64,000 bases of DNA from an uncultured Aurantimonas sp. (GCA_947488615.1 CANKZU010000004.1:124001-188000), one strand, 5' to 3'; shown: positions 23,343 to 33,018, numbered from the stretch's first letter. Numbers and translations are program-made. The notes: generated by a model not told the origin, from the letters alone.

Positions 23343-23384
23343 CGTCACGCGGCACCTGCCTTCCACAACACACGCCGCGTGACG
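23343..23384. repeat. 11-bp inverted repeat in the PRC-barrel leader
   Basis: CGTCACGCGGC at 23343-23353 pairs with GCCGCGTGACG at 23374-23384 across a 20-base spacer. It ends 37 bases before the ATG at 23422. It may form a leader hairpin or bind a regulator; no T-run follows, so a terminator is unlikely. Confidence 0.6.
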
Positions 23385-23421
23385 AAGTCTATCGGTAACA
23401 ATAGACCAAGGAGGTCTTATC

Positions 23422-25275
23422 ATGATCCGCAAACTTCTCGCTACTACCGCGCTTGCCACTGTGATCGCCACCGGTGCCTATGCGCAGGATGCCGCCAAGC
23501 CCGACCAGGCGAAGGTCCCAGAGGCAGCTGCCACCGCGGACACCTCCGCGACGACGGCAGCGCCCGCCGCCGAGGCGCAGACCGAACAGATGGCCAGCGC
23601 CGGCAGCTATTTGCAGAACCTCTCGGCCGACCAGTATCTGGCATCGGAACTGAGCGGCGCGTCGCTCTATGCGAGCGAAGCCGAGGATGCCGAGACGGTC
23701 GGTGAAATCCAGAACTTCCTCGTCGGAAACGATGGCGCCGTCGTCGCGACGGTCGTCGATGCGAATGTCGGCGACGTGTCGAAGACGCTTGCTGTCCCGT
23801 TCGACCAGATCACCTGGACCATGGACAAAGACAATGAGCCCCGCGCGGTTCTCAACGTGAGCGCTGACCAGCTCGCCCAGGCCCCGGCGTTCACCAAGCC
23901 TGAGGAGCAGCAGACGGAGGCTTCCGCCGAAGCCAATGTCGCTGCACCAGCCGGCGAGGCGACGACCGAGACTGCCGCGACCACCGGCGATGCGACCCAG
24001 CCCGAGGTAAAGACCGAAGCTTCGACGGAGACCGCAGCCGCCACCGGCGATGCCCCAAAGCCTGAGACTGAGGCCGAAGCTTCGACCGAAATGGCGGCCG
24101 ACGCACAGCCCGAAGCACAGGCCACAGCCACTCAGGCCGCCTCGGCATCTGGCACAGGCGGCGAGTTTCCGACGACCGTTGGACCGGACCAGTATCTCTC
24201 GGAAAACATCATCGGCGCGGGAGTCTATTCGGGTCCGGGTGAGGACGCCGAGGAAATCGGCGAAATCAACGATCTCGTCCTGGCATCGTCGGGTAAGATC
24301 GAGGCCGGTGTCATCGGTGTGGGCGGATTCCTCGGAATCGGCGAAAAGGACGTCGCTGTCCCGTTCGATCAGTTCCAGATGGCCCGGGAAGCCGACGACA
24401 AGGACGATATCCGCGTGACGCTCGCCGCGTCGAAGGAGCAGTTGGAGAAGGCACCGTCCTTCGAAGACGAGCGTCCGGAGCAGATGGCAGCCACGGAAAC
24501 CGGCGCGGTTGATGCGACGGCGGAAAGCGAGCAGGCGGCAAAGGTCGAGGCCTCCACCGAGAAGTCGGCGGAGTACACCGAAAAGCTCGCCGCCGATGCT
24601 AAGGCGAAGTCGACAGAGGCTGCCGATAAGGCCGCTTTGGAGACGAAGCAGGCTGCGGCAAACGTCCAGACTGCCACGGAAAACGCGGCTGAGGAGACTC
24701 AGCAGGCCGCGGCTAAGGTGGAGACCACCACGGAAAACGTCGCCGTGGAAACTAAGCAGGCCGCTGATGCCACCGCCGGCGCTGCTGCGGGTGCGGTAGC
24801 GGGCGTTGCCGCTGGCACGGCCGACGCCACGACGACGGCTTCGACCGGGGGCGAAAGCCAGCAGCAGCAGATGACTCCGGTCACCGACCAGTCGCTGCTG
24901 ACCGCCGACAACCTGATGGGTACGACGGTTTACGGTCCGAACGAAGATAAGGTCGGCGAAATCGGCGACATCGCGCTCAGCGAAGAGGGTAAGGTCGACG
25001 CGATCATCATCGATGTCGGCGGCTTCCTCGGCATCGGCGAGAAGGAAGTTGCGGTTGCCATGGACAACCTGCAGTTCATGCAGGATGCCAATGGCTCGCT
25101 CTACCTCTACACGCAGTTCTCCGAGGATCAGCTGAAGAGCCAGCCGGAGTACAACGCCGACACCTACGCAGAGAGCCGCGACACCATGCGCCTCCAGAGC
25201 GGCGAAGTGCCGGCCCAGTCGAGCAACACCGCTCCGGCCCCGGCCGAAGAGCAGCCGGCCACGAAGACCAACTGA
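23422..25275 (+). CDS. Exported protein with three PRC-barrel domains and a LEA-like helical linker
   Basis: A 617-residue precursor with a Sec signal (MIRKLLATTALATVIATGAYAQ, cleavage after AYA) and a strong AAGGAGG ribosome site. PRC-barrel domains lie at about residues 58-155, 248-350 and 490-580; the second and third share VGGFLGIGEK(D/E)VAV. The first linker is Ala/Glu/Thr-rich. The second (about 360-480) is a charged Ala-rich helix with an 18-residue repeat (ETKQAAANVQTATENAAE, then ETQQAAAKVETTTENVAV). PRC-barrels bind various partners or scaffolds; periplasmic versions are frequent in Hyphomicrobiales, without a settled role. Monocistronic, with a terminator downstream. The helix resembles desiccation (LEA) proteins. 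Confidence 0.85.
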   Translation: MIRKLLATTALATVIATGAYAQDAAKPDQAKVPEAAATADTSATTAAPAAEAQTEQMASAGSYLQNLSADQYLASELSGASLYASEAEDAETVGEIQNFLVGNDGAVVATVVDANVGDVSKTLAVPFDQITWTMDKDNEPRAVLNVSADQLAQAPAFTKPEEQQTEASAEANVAAPAGEATTETAATTGDATQPEVKTEASTETAAATGDAPKPETEAEASTEMAADAQPEAQATATQAASASGTGGEFPTTVGPDQYLSENIIGAGVYSGPGEDAEEIGEINDLVLASSGKIEAGVIGVGGFLGIGEKDVAVPFDQFQMAREADDKDDIRVTLAASKEQLEKAPSFEDERPEQMAATETGAVDATAESEQAAKVEASTEKSAEYTEKLAADAKAKSTEAADKAALETKQAAANVQTATENAAEETQQAAAKVETTTENVAVETKQAADATAGAAAGAVAGVAAGTADATTTASTGGESQQQQMTPVTDQSLLTADNLMGTTVYGPNEDKVGEIGDIALSEEGKVDAIIIDVGGFLGIGEKEVAVAMDNLQFMQDANGSLYLYTQFSEDQLKSQPEYNADTYAESRDTMRLQSGEVPAQSSNTAPAPAEEQPATKTN

Positions 25276-25301
25276 TCCCCAACGGATCAGCAAACCAGCC
25301 G

Positions 25302-25333
25302 AAAAGGGCTCGCCGAAAGGCGGGCCCTTTTTT
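25302..25333 (+). terminator. Rho-independent terminator of the PRC-barrel gene
   Basis: A 13-bp stem (one T-G wobble) built from AAAAGGGC-T-CGCC and GGCG-G-GCCCTTTT around a GAAA loop, followed by TT-CG, 27 bases after the stop. Confidence 0.88.
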
Positions 25334-25482
25334 CGTGGCCCGTGTCCCGGTCGTTCGCCAGATGCCGCGCTTTTGAAGCGGAAACGGCCCGAATTACAGT
25401 TCGTAACCCATCCTTGCGGGTGTCGTCGTCCAATCTCGGCTATGATCGCACCTGCGGCGTGGCGATCGCGTCGCCATTCGAG

Positions 25483-26862
25483 ATGACACGGCAGCCAATG
25501 GCTTTCCTGAAACAGCTTATCGTAACCCTCTTGGTGCTGCTGGGGGCAGCCGCCGCCTATCTGAAGTTCGATCCGGCGGCAGGCCGGTGGATCCTGGAAT
25601 CCGACATCGCCCTCCCCCCGGCGATCCGATCCGCGATCGTCTGGCTCGCGCCCGAGGCGGCGAACCCCGGGATGGAAGCAAGGGCCGAGCGTCCAGGCGG
25701 AAGGCGCGCGGGCGCGGGCCGCGACAACAATGCAACTCCCGTGGTCGCGGGCGCGGTTACGATAGGGGTGACCCGCACACGGATGCGGGCGATCGGCACT
25801 GGCGATGCCGCTCGTTCGATCGTGGTCTATCCGGACAATACCACCGGCATCGTGGCGGAGGTTGGCATCGGTTCCGGCGAGAAGGTCGAGGAAGGCGACA
25901 TTCTCGTGCGCCTCGAAAGGGCGAGCGAGGAAATCGCGGTGGAGCGTGCCCGGATTGCCCTTGATGCGGCGGAAGACAAGGTCACTCGCTTCGAACGGCT
26001 GCGGACGTCGAACACCCTGAGCGCGGTCGAGGTCGATACCATCATCCGCGAGCGCGAGACCGCCAGGCTGGATCTGCGGACCGCCGAAATCGCGCTGGGC
26101 AAACGCGACATTCGCGCGCCAATCGCGGGCCGCGTCGGCATTGTCTCGGTCGACAAGGGAGATCTCGTCGGCAGCCAGACGGTCATTGCCACCGTCGACA
26201 ACCGCGAGCAATTGAAGGTCATCTTCTATACGCCGGAAAGCTTCGTGCAGGAACTGACAGTCGGCACGCCGGTCCAGGCGGTCTCGACCGCCCGGCCGGA
26301 CAAAACCTATGAGGGCCGCATCAGCGCGATCGACAGCCGTCTGGACGAAAGCAGCCGCACCTTGCGTACCGAAGCGACGATCGACAATGCCGACGACGCG
26401 CTGCGTCCGGGCATGTCGTTCGCCGTGACCTTGTCGCTGGAAGGCGAAGCCTTCCTCTCCCTCGATCCGATCGCGGTGGTTTGGGAGCGCACCGGACCGA
26501 TCGTCTGGAAAATAGTCGATGGCAAAGCGCGCAAAGCTCCGGTCCGGATCGTCGAGCGCAACATCGACAGGGTTCTGGTCGCGTCCGACGCTCTCGAGGC
26601 GGGTGATCTCGTCGTCGTCGAAGGGCTGCAGTCCGTCCGCTCGGACGGCGCCGTGACGATCCAGGCAACCAACGGGCCGGAGCAGAACGGAGCGCCGGCC
26701 TCGCCCCGGTCGGCGCCGCCGACCCCGTCGGCCGACAATGCGCCAGCAACGTCCGGGCGCCGGAGTTTCCTTGCCCCGAGAACCGTCGGGAGCGCCGCGG
26801 CGGTCGCCTTGCCAGCGGCCCCCGCTCCTCCCGCGACCGACGCCGCGGCCCCGACCCGATGA
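25483..26862 (+). CDS. RND efflux periplasmic adaptor (membrane fusion protein)
   Basis: About 459 residues. An N-terminal membrane anchor (FLKQLIVTLLVLLGAAAAYL) is followed by a lipoyl half-motif (VVYPDNTTGIVAEVGIGSGEKVEEGD), a coiled-coil hairpin (about 150-195), the second half-motif (RDIRAPIAGRVGIVSVDKGD), a beta-barrel domain, and an Ala/Pro-rich disordered tail of about 60 residues, which is unusual. It links the RND pump to an outer-membrane channel. The start is uncertain: ATG 25483 or 25498, both without a clear ribosome site. The stop overlaps the pump start (ATGA). No TolC-type channel gene is in the window. Confidence 0.88.
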   Translation: MTRQPMAFLKQLIVTLLVLLGAAAAYLKFDPAAGRWILESDIALPPAIRSAIVWLAPEAANPGMEARAERPGGRRAGAGRDNNATPVVAGAVTIGVTRTRMRAIGTGDAARSIVVYPDNTTGIVAEVGIGSGEKVEEGDILVRLERASEEIAVERARIALDAAEDKVTRFERLRTSNTLSAVEVDTIIRERETARLDLRTAEIALGKRDIRAPIAGRVGIVSVDKGDLVGSQTVIATVDNREQLKVIFYTPESFVQELTVGTPVQAVSTARPDKTYEGRISAIDSRLDESSRTLRTEATIDNADDALRPGMSFAVTLSLEGEAFLSLDPIAVVWERTGPIVWKIVDGKARKAPVRIVERNIDRVLVASDALEAGDLVVVEGLQSVRSDGAVTIQATNGPEQNGAPASPRSAPPTPSADNAPATSGRRSFLAPRTVGSAAAVALPAAPAPPATDAAAPTR

Positions 26863-29800
26863 GCCTCCCGTCCAAGCCCGACGGTTTGACAGCGCTCGCC
26901 GGCCTCTTCGTTCGCCGGCCGGTTCTGACCATCGTCCTCAATCTTTTGATTGTCGTCGCCGGGCTCGCGGCTTTCAGCGCGGTCGAAGTGCGCGAACTTC
27001 CCAATGTCGACCGGCCGGTGATCAGTGTCAGCATCGACTTCGACGGCGCCTCACCGGAAACGGTCGACCGGCAGATCACCAGCGAAATCGAGAGCGCCGT
27101 CGCCCGCGTGTCCGGTATCGCCTCGATCTCCTCGCGCTCGCGCTTCGGCGACAGCCGGGTGACCATCGAATTTACCGACTCGACCGATCTCAATGTCGCG
27201 GCCAGTGACGTGCGCGACGCGGTCGGCCGTGTCGCGAACGCCTTGCCGGATGGTGCCGGCGAGCCGCGGATCGTCAAGGCCGACGCCGATGCCGAAGCGA
27301 TCATGCGGCTTGCGGTGACGGCGCCCGCCATGGCGATCGAGGATCTGTCGACATTGGTCGAGGACCGCATCGCCGATCAACTGGCGGCCGTCGAGGGCGT
27401 TGCCGATCTGCAGATCTACGGAGAGCGCGAGAGGCTGATCTATGTCGACATCGATCCCGACAGATTGGCGACAAGGGGGCTGACGCTGGGCGATGTCGCC
27501 GACGCGCTGCGAAACGCCGCGCTGGACGTGCCCGCCGGATCGCTGGCCTCCCCGACCCAGAATCTCATCGTGCGCGCCGACGCCAACGTGACCTCGCCGG
27601 AGGCGTTCGAGGCCATCTTCCTGGACGCCCGCACGCGCCTGGCCGACGTCGCCAGCGTGCGTTTCGGACCCGACGACGCGGCCTCCCGGCTCCGGGTGAG
27701 CGGCCAGGCCGGCGTCGGCCTCGGTGTAGTGCGTCAAGCCGGATCGAGCACGCTCGACATCTCGTCCGGAATCCACGCCGAAGTCGCCAATCTCAATCGT
27801 ACGCTTCCCGACGGCGTCACGGTTCGCGTGACCAGCGACGACGCGACCTTCATCAACGGGGCGATCCACGAGGTGGCGGTCGCGCTGGGGTTGGCCGTCG
27901 CCATCGTCGTCTTGGTGATTTTCCTGTTTCTCCTGAATGTCCGGGCGACCATCATCCCGGCGGTGACGATCCCGATCGCGCTGATCGGGGTGATCGCCTT
28001 CATCCACCTCGTCGGCTTTTCGATCAACATCCTGACGCTCCTGGCGCTGGTCCTGGCGACCGGCATGGTCGTCGACGACGCGATCATCGTCTTGGAGAAC
28101 ATCGTGCGGCGCCGCGACATGGGCGCCCGGCCCCACGCCGCGGCGGTCATCGGCACCCGCGAGGTGTTCTTCGCGGTCATCTCGACCACGGCGACGCTGG
28201 CGGCCGTCTTCGTGCCGATCTCGTTCCTTCCGGGAACGGCCGGCGGCTTGTTTCGCGAGTTCGGCTTCGTCCTCGCCATCGCGGTGGTCATCTCCTCCTT
28301 CATCGCCCTGACGCTCTGCCCGATGCTCGCGGCGCATTTCCTCAAGGCGCGCGAGGACGAGCGGAAGCCGGGTTGGTTCCAGCGGACGACGCGGTGGCTC
28401 GGCGCACGTCTTGCGGGACTCTATGCCCTCACTCTGCGCGCCTGCCTCGCGCTTCCTCTCCTCGTCGTCGTCGTCGCTGGCCTGTTCTCCTTCGCCGCCT
28501 ATCTCACCTTTCTCCAGATGCCCCGGGAACTGACGCCGAGCGAGGATCGCGCCCTTGTCCTGATGAGCGTCAGCGCGCCGCAAGGAGCCAGCCTCGACTA
28601 CACCAATTCTCAGCTGCGCCGGATCGAGGACATCGTTCTTCCCTATGTGGAAGCCGGCGAAGCCCGGAACGTCTTCGCCATCTCGGGACGCGGCTCGGCG
28701 AACTCGGCCTTTCTGGTGGTCAGGCTGGCCGACTGGGCGGAACGCGAACGCTCGCAGCAGGCGATCGTCGCCGAGATCAACGGCAAGCTGCGCCAGGTGG
28801 CGGGCGTGCGCGCCTTCGCCATCCAGCCGAATTCGCTCGGCATCCGCGGCGGCGGGCGGGGCCTGCAATTCGCCATCGCCGGGCAGAATTACGAGGAGCT
28901 GGCAACGAGCGCCGACAGGCTGAAGGAGGCCATGCAGGCCGACGGCCGCTGGGGCAGCATACGGCTCTCCGAAGATGCCACCCAACCGCAGCTCTCGGTG
29001 CTGATCGACCGAGCCCGCGCCTCCGATCTCGGCATCGACATCGATGGCCTCGCCACTGCGATGCAGGCGCTCCTCGACGGCCGCGAAATCGGCCGGACCT
29101 ACATCGAGGACAAACAGGTCTCGATCAAACTGATTTCGACCAGCGACCCGGTCAACGATCCGGGCGATCTCGCCAACATCTTCCTCAAGGCTCAGGATGG
29201 CCGCATCGTGCCGATGTCGACGGTGGCCAGCGTCGAGGAAAAGCCGATCGCCCCGGCGCTCATCCGCGAAAATCGCTCGCGCGCGGTCTCGCTTGCCGCG
29301 CAATTGCCGGACGGCATGGCGATCCAGGACGGCTGGGTTTCGCTTCAGGCCTTCGCCGACGACATCCTGCCGGCCGACCAACGGCTGATCCCGCTTGCCG
29401 AAGCCGCCGCGCTCGGGGAGACCAACAGCGGCCTTGCGATGGTTTTCGGTTTTGCCATCGTCATCGTCATCCTGGTCCTCGCCGCCCAGTTCGAAAGCTT
29501 CGTCTCCGCCTTCATCATCATCGCGACAGTGCCGCTCGGTGTCGCCTGCGCGATCTTCGCACTCAACTTCTTCGGGACCAGCCTCAATCTCTACAGCCAG
29601 ATCGGCCTCGTGCTGCTGGTCGGCATCATGGCCAAGAACGGCATCCTCATCGTGGAATTCGCCAATCAGCTGCGCGAAGAAGGGATGGATTTGCGCGAGG
29701 CGGCGGAGCAGGCCGCGCTGATCCGGCTGCGCCCGGTGATCATGACCATGATCGCCACCGTCGTCGGCGGGGTGCCGCTGTTGCTTGCCTCCGGCGCCGG

Positions 29801-29990
29801 CGCCGAGGCGCGCGCCGCGCTCGGCACGGTGATTGTCGGGGGCCTCGGCCTCGCCACCTTCTCGACGCTCTACGTCACGCCCGTCGCCTATCTGATCCTC
29901 GGTCGCTTCTCGACGCCGAACGCCGAGAAAGCATCACGGCTGCAACGCGACATCGCGGCGGCGGAGGCTCGGGAAGCGCCAGCGGAATGA
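26859..29990 (+). CDS. RND-family multidrug efflux pump permease (AcrB/MexF-like)
   Basis: A 1043-residue inner-membrane proton/drug antiporter with normal family length. An N-terminal membrane helix (VLTIVLNLLIVVAGLAAFSA) is followed by the porter domain, the TM4 motif ATGMVVDDAIIVLENI carrying the proton-relay aspartates, a second porter half, and TM10-12 with GIMAKNGILIVEFANQLREE, including the essential Lys. The ATG lies in the last codon of the adaptor gene (ATGA). The substrates are not predictable. No adjacent TetR or MarR regulator is present. Confidence 0.94.
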   Translation: MSLPSKPDGLTALAGLFVRRPVLTIVLNLLIVVAGLAAFSAVEVRELPNVDRPVISVSIDFDGASPETVDRQITSEIESAVARVSGIASISSRSRFGDSRVTIEFTDSTDLNVAASDVRDAVGRVANALPDGAGEPRIVKADADAEAIMRLAVTAPAMAIEDLSTLVEDRIADQLAAVEGVADLQIYGERERLIYVDIDPDRLATRGLTLGDVADALRNAALDVPAGSLASPTQNLIVRADANVTSPEAFEAIFLDARTRLADVASVRFGPDDAASRLRVSGQAGVGLGVVRQAGSSTLDISSGIHAEVANLNRTLPDGVTVRVTSDDATFINGAIHEVAVALGLAVAIVVLVIFLFLLNVRATIIPAVTIPIALIGVIAFIHLVGFSINILTLLALVLATGMVVDDAIIVLENIVRRRDMGARPHAAAVIGTREVFFAVISTTATLAAVFVPISFLPGTAGGLFREFGFVLAIAVVISSFIALTLCPMLAAHFLKAREDERKPGWFQRTTRWLGARLAGLYALTLRACLALPLLVVVVAGLFSFAAYLTFLQMPRELTPSEDRALVLMSVSAPQGASLDYTNSQLRRIEDIVLPYVEAGEARNVFAISGRGSANSAFLVVRLADWAERERSQQAIVAEINGKLRQVAGVRAFAIQPNSLGIRGGGRGLQFAIAGQNYEELATSADRLKEAMQADGRWGSIRLSEDATQPQLSVLIDRARASDLGIDIDGLATAMQALLDGREIGRTYIEDKQVSIKLISTSDPVNDPGDLANIFLKAQDGRIVPMSTVASVEEKPIAPALIRENRSRAVSLAAQLPDGMAIQDGWVSLQAFADDILPADQRLIPLAEAAALGETNSGLAMVFGFAIVIVILVLAAQFESFVSAFIIIATVPLGVACAIFALNFFGTSLNLYSQIGLVLLVGIMAKNGILIVEFANQLREEGMDLREAAEQAALIRLRPVIMTMIATVVGGVPLLLASGAGAEARAALGTVIVGGLGLATFSTLYVTPVAYLILGRFSTPNAEKASRLQRDIAAAEAREAPAE

Positions 29991-30060
29991 GAACCGAACG
30001 GGCTGTCGCCCGCGGCAGGAAGCTCACGCGGAGCGTTGCGATTGATGCGGGAGGATCAGA

Positions 30061-32091
30061 TCAGCTTCTGGCGGCTTGAGCAGCGAACTCCCCGCCAGCA
30101 GAGATTTCAAACGACGCGGCTTCGACAACTCCGGGCTTGCCGATGAGATAGCCTTGGGCGGCGTCGCAACCCAAGGATTCCAGCAGGCGCATCTGTTCGA
30201 CCGTTTCGACGCCCTCTCCCAATGTCGCGATCCCGATATCCCGACCGAGTTGCGTCACCGCCCGAAGGACCGCCATGGAGCTCTTGTCCGTCGCCGCCGT
30301 CGCCACGAAACTTTGATCGATCTTGATTCGATCGAGCGGCAGGTCACGCAGATGGGCGAGCGACGAATAGCCGGTTCCGAAGTCGTCCATCGCGACCTTG
30401 ATTCCCAATGCCCGAAGCGCCTTCAACGTCTGGGCGACATGCGTGCCGTGAGACACGATCGCCGTTTCCGTCAGTTCGACCTCGAGACGATGGGCAGGCA
30501 GTCCACTGTCGGCCAAAGCCTGGGTGACGTGAGCGAACAGCAGCGGCGTTCGAAACTGCACTGCGGAGACATTGACCGCGACGTACATGCCGTCTTGCCA
30601 TGTCGCGGCCTCGCGGCAGGCTTCCGCGAGCACCCAACCGCCGATCGCCACGATGCATCCGAGTTCCTCCGCCAACGGGATGAACTCGGCGGGCGACACC
30701 AGGCCGCGGGTCGGATGGTGCCATCGGATCAACGCCTCGAAGCCGACGGTTCGCCTGCTCGCAAGATCGCGGATCGGCTGATAGACCAGACGGAACTCGT
30801 GGTTTTCCAAGGCCGTCATCAAGTCCGTTTCGAGTTGATGGCGGGCGGTGACTTTCTCGAGCATGCCCTCCTCGTAGGAAAACACGCGGTTGCGGCCGGT
30901 ACGCTTGGCTTCGTTGAGCGCAATATCGGCGCGCTGCATCAGCCCTTCGGCGGTGGCGGCCCGCTCGGTCCGGCAAATGCCGATGCTGCATCCCGTGAGA
31001 ATGACATGGCCCAAAATTTCGAAGGGATCGGCGATCGCGAGAATGATGGCGTACGCCATGCCGACAGCATCCTCATCAGTGCCGGAGACCAGCACGGCCA
31101 ATTCGTCCGCGCCGATTCGCGCCACGAAATCGTCCGGGCCAACGACCCGCCGGATGCGATCGGCCACCTCCACCAGAAGGACGTCGCCGACGGCATGGCC
31201 ATACGTATCGTTCACGATCTTGAACTGATCGAGATCGACGAGCAGATATCCAAAATGGCTGTCCGATAGAAAAGCGGTATCGATCCGCTCCCGCAGCGCC
31301 CGACGATTGGCCAGTCCCGTCAGCGGATCGTGAGACCCCATCCGTTGCAACTGCTCATTCGAGACCGCGCGTGTGCGATCATCGATGAGATAGCTGGATA
31401 TGCCGGTGCCGAGAATGATCATCGCGCCGATCAGGATTGACAATGCCATGGCGGCGAAGGCGGCGCTGTCCACGCCGGCTCCTAATCCCGCCACCGGCGA
31501 CACCTCGAATGCCGCCATGCCCATGAAATGGAGAGTGACGATCGAGAATCCCAGCAATACCGTCGTGACATGCCGCTTGACGCCGCGCGCCCAGCGATGG
31601 GCGGCCGCGACCGACGCGATGGACAGGCCGACCGCCAGCGCGATCGAACTCATGACATAGGCATGATTCCACGACACGATGCCTTCGACGCGGTACGCGA
31701 ACATGCCGACATAGTGCATCGCGGCGATGGCGAGGCCGAGGGCGCCGCCACCAATTATCGTTCCGGACCGATTCTTCCATTTCGCGCAGATGGAGAAGCC
31801 GAGTCCCGAACCGATGAAGGCGATCATGATGGACAAGAGCGTGAGCACCGGATCGAAGGTCACCGGCGCGGAGGGACGATAACCAAGCATAGCGATGAAA
31901 TGGGTTGCCCAGATCGCGGCCCCAGCGCTGACGGCTGTCAGAAAGTTCCAGCCATGGCGTCGTAGACCCTCATTGTGCAGGGCGCGCCGGAACAGGCTGG
32001 TCGTCACGGCGGCGCCGACGACGCACATCAATGCCGCCAATAGGACAAACGGAATATTGTGGTCGATGACCAGGCGGGAAACGACGTGCAT
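30061..32091 (-). CDS. MHYT-GGDEF-EAL c-di-GMP signalling protein
   Basis: A 676-residue protein. The N-terminal seven-helix MHYT sensor has three copies of its motif (HFIAM, MHYVGM, LHFMGM), proposed to bind metal and sense gases. A GGDEF domain (about 255-410) has a degenerate active site, RIGADEL instead of GG[D/E]EF. An EAL domain (about 425-665) keeps EALIRW and DDFGTGYSSL. This points to a phosphodiesterase with a GGDEF domain that is regulatory or weakly active. Start ATG 32091, with a GTG immediately before it. Monocistronic. It could tune the nearby flagellar and PilZ functions, an inference only. Confidence 0.9.
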   Translation of the reverse strand: MHVVSRLVIDHNIPFVLLAALMCVVGAAVTTSLFRRALHNEGLRRHGWNFLTAVSAGAAIWATHFIAMLGYRPSAPVTFDPVLTLLSIMIAFIGSGLGFSICAKWKNRSGTIIGGGALGLAIAAMHYVGMFAYRVEGIVSWNHAYVMSSIALAVGLSIASVAAAHRWARGVKRHVTTVLLGFSIVTLHFMGMAAFEVSPVAGLGAGVDSAAFAAMALSILIGAMIILGTGISSYLIDDRTRAVSNEQLQRMGSHDPLTGLANRRALRERIDTAFLSDSHFGYLLVDLDQFKIVNDTYGHAVGDVLLVEVADRIRRVVGPDDFVARIGADELAVLVSGTDEDAVGMAYAIILAIADPFEILGHVILTGCSIGICRTERAATAEGLMQRADIALNEAKRTGRNRVFSYEEGMLEKVTARHQLETDLMTALENHEFRLVYQPIRDLASRRTVGFEALIRWHHPTRGLVSPAEFIPLAEELGCIVAIGGWVLAEACREAATWQDGMYVAVNVSAVQFRTPLLFAHVTQALADSGLPAHRLEVELTETAIVSHGTHVAQTLKALRALGIKVAMDDFGTGYSSLAHLRDLPLDRIKIDQSFVATAATDKSSMAVLRAVTQLGRDIGIATLGEGVETVEQMRLLESLGCDAAQGYLIGKPGVVEAASFEISAGGEFAAQAARS

Positions 32092-32277
32092 CACGGTGCC
32101 AAACTTGTTGAGACCTCCTGCATAACCTCCGAAAATTAAAGAATTGTCCTTTTATTCTGAGGAATTTTTTTCGGCGTGATGGAGCAGCGGACAACATATC
32201 CGCGCAGGGGACGGCGTGAAGTGGAATGAGCGCGATCGTCTCGGGAGCTGGATGATATTCAGGTCAAGTCCGGCCGT

Positions 32278-32757
32278 TCAGCCGCACCATTTGTTGCCGC
32301 TGTTCGGCCATCGCTGCGCCAGACCTTCTGCCATCAGCACCTCGCCCGCATCGCGGCCGTTCGAGAGCGCCACTGACACCAGCCGCCGGCCGTAGCGATC
32401 CAGTCCGCCGCCATGCAAGGCATATCCGCTGGACATCAGCGATTGGAGCCGCCGCGTCGCCCGATTTCCCATGCTTTTCTCGGCTGCACAGCCGGGCTTC
32501 GAGACCTCGGGCGCGTCGATGCCCGTCATCCGCCATTTCGTTCCAGCCTCCCATCCCGTGTCGCCATCGACGACGCAGGTCACGCGGACCGAACCGGAGC
32601 AAAGCGGAATGGGGCGTGCGGCCGAGCGTGGCCCGGTCGATTGCGACTGTGTGGGAAGCAAGCGGTCGAGATGGTCGAGCCATCCCTGCTCCCTGGCAAC
32701 ACCGACACCCACCATCACCGCGAAAACCGTCGCCACCGACACGGCATCCCGGATCAT
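32278..32757 (-). CDS. SNase-like (thermonuclease family) exported or membrane-anchored protein
   Basis: The staphylococcal-nuclease-like OB-fold is recognisable: VVDGDTGW, RMTGIDAPE (equivalents of catalytic R35 and E43) and DRYGRRL (R87 equivalent), then EVLMAEGLAQRW. The N-terminus from ATG 32757 has a hydrophobic segment (AVSVATVFAVMVGVGVA) that can act as signal or anchor. A GTG at 32850 would add 31 basic residues; neither start has a clear ribosome site. Catalytic residues appear complete, so nuclease activity is plausible but many such exported domains are uncharacterised. Confidence 0.78.
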   Translation of the reverse strand: MIRDAVSVATVFAVMVGVGVAREQGWLDHLDRLLPTQSQSTGPRSAARPIPLCSGSVRVTCVVDGDTGWEAGTKWRMTGIDAPEVSKPGCAAEKSMGNRATRRLQSLMSSGYALHGGGLDRYGRRLVSVALSNGRDAGEVLMAEGLAQRWPNSGNKWCG

Positions 32758-33018
32758 GCGATACGGCAGCCACGAACGCCGTTTCCGTCGCAAGCAGACA
32801 GGCTGGCGCGCGTAACGTTTGCGCGGCGATGACGAGGTCCAGGGACTCACCCCTTGAGACTAGCCCTCGCCCGTAAACGAAAATTTACCCGGATCGCGAT
32901 TCTTTCAAATAACTTATCCGCAAGTGCTGCAACGACTTTGCAACATTGTGCGAGTGCTTGCGGCGATCCCGGCACCGCTCCCCTTCCCCCGTCCCGTCAT
33001 CCCGGCTAGAACGCCGCC

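Noticed and set aside
23389..26211. Open frame of 940 codons on the minus strand, opposite the PRC-barrel and adaptor genes
   Set aside because: It lies antisense to two genes with clear signal peptide, domains and ribosome sites. Its translation is Gly/Arg/Leu-rich with no fold pattern. Long antisense frames are expected in high-GC DNA.
27051..29381. Open frame of 776 codons antisense to the RND pump gene
   Set aside because: The translation is Asp/Arg/Gly/His-rich low-complexity and the plus strand encodes an intact RND permease.
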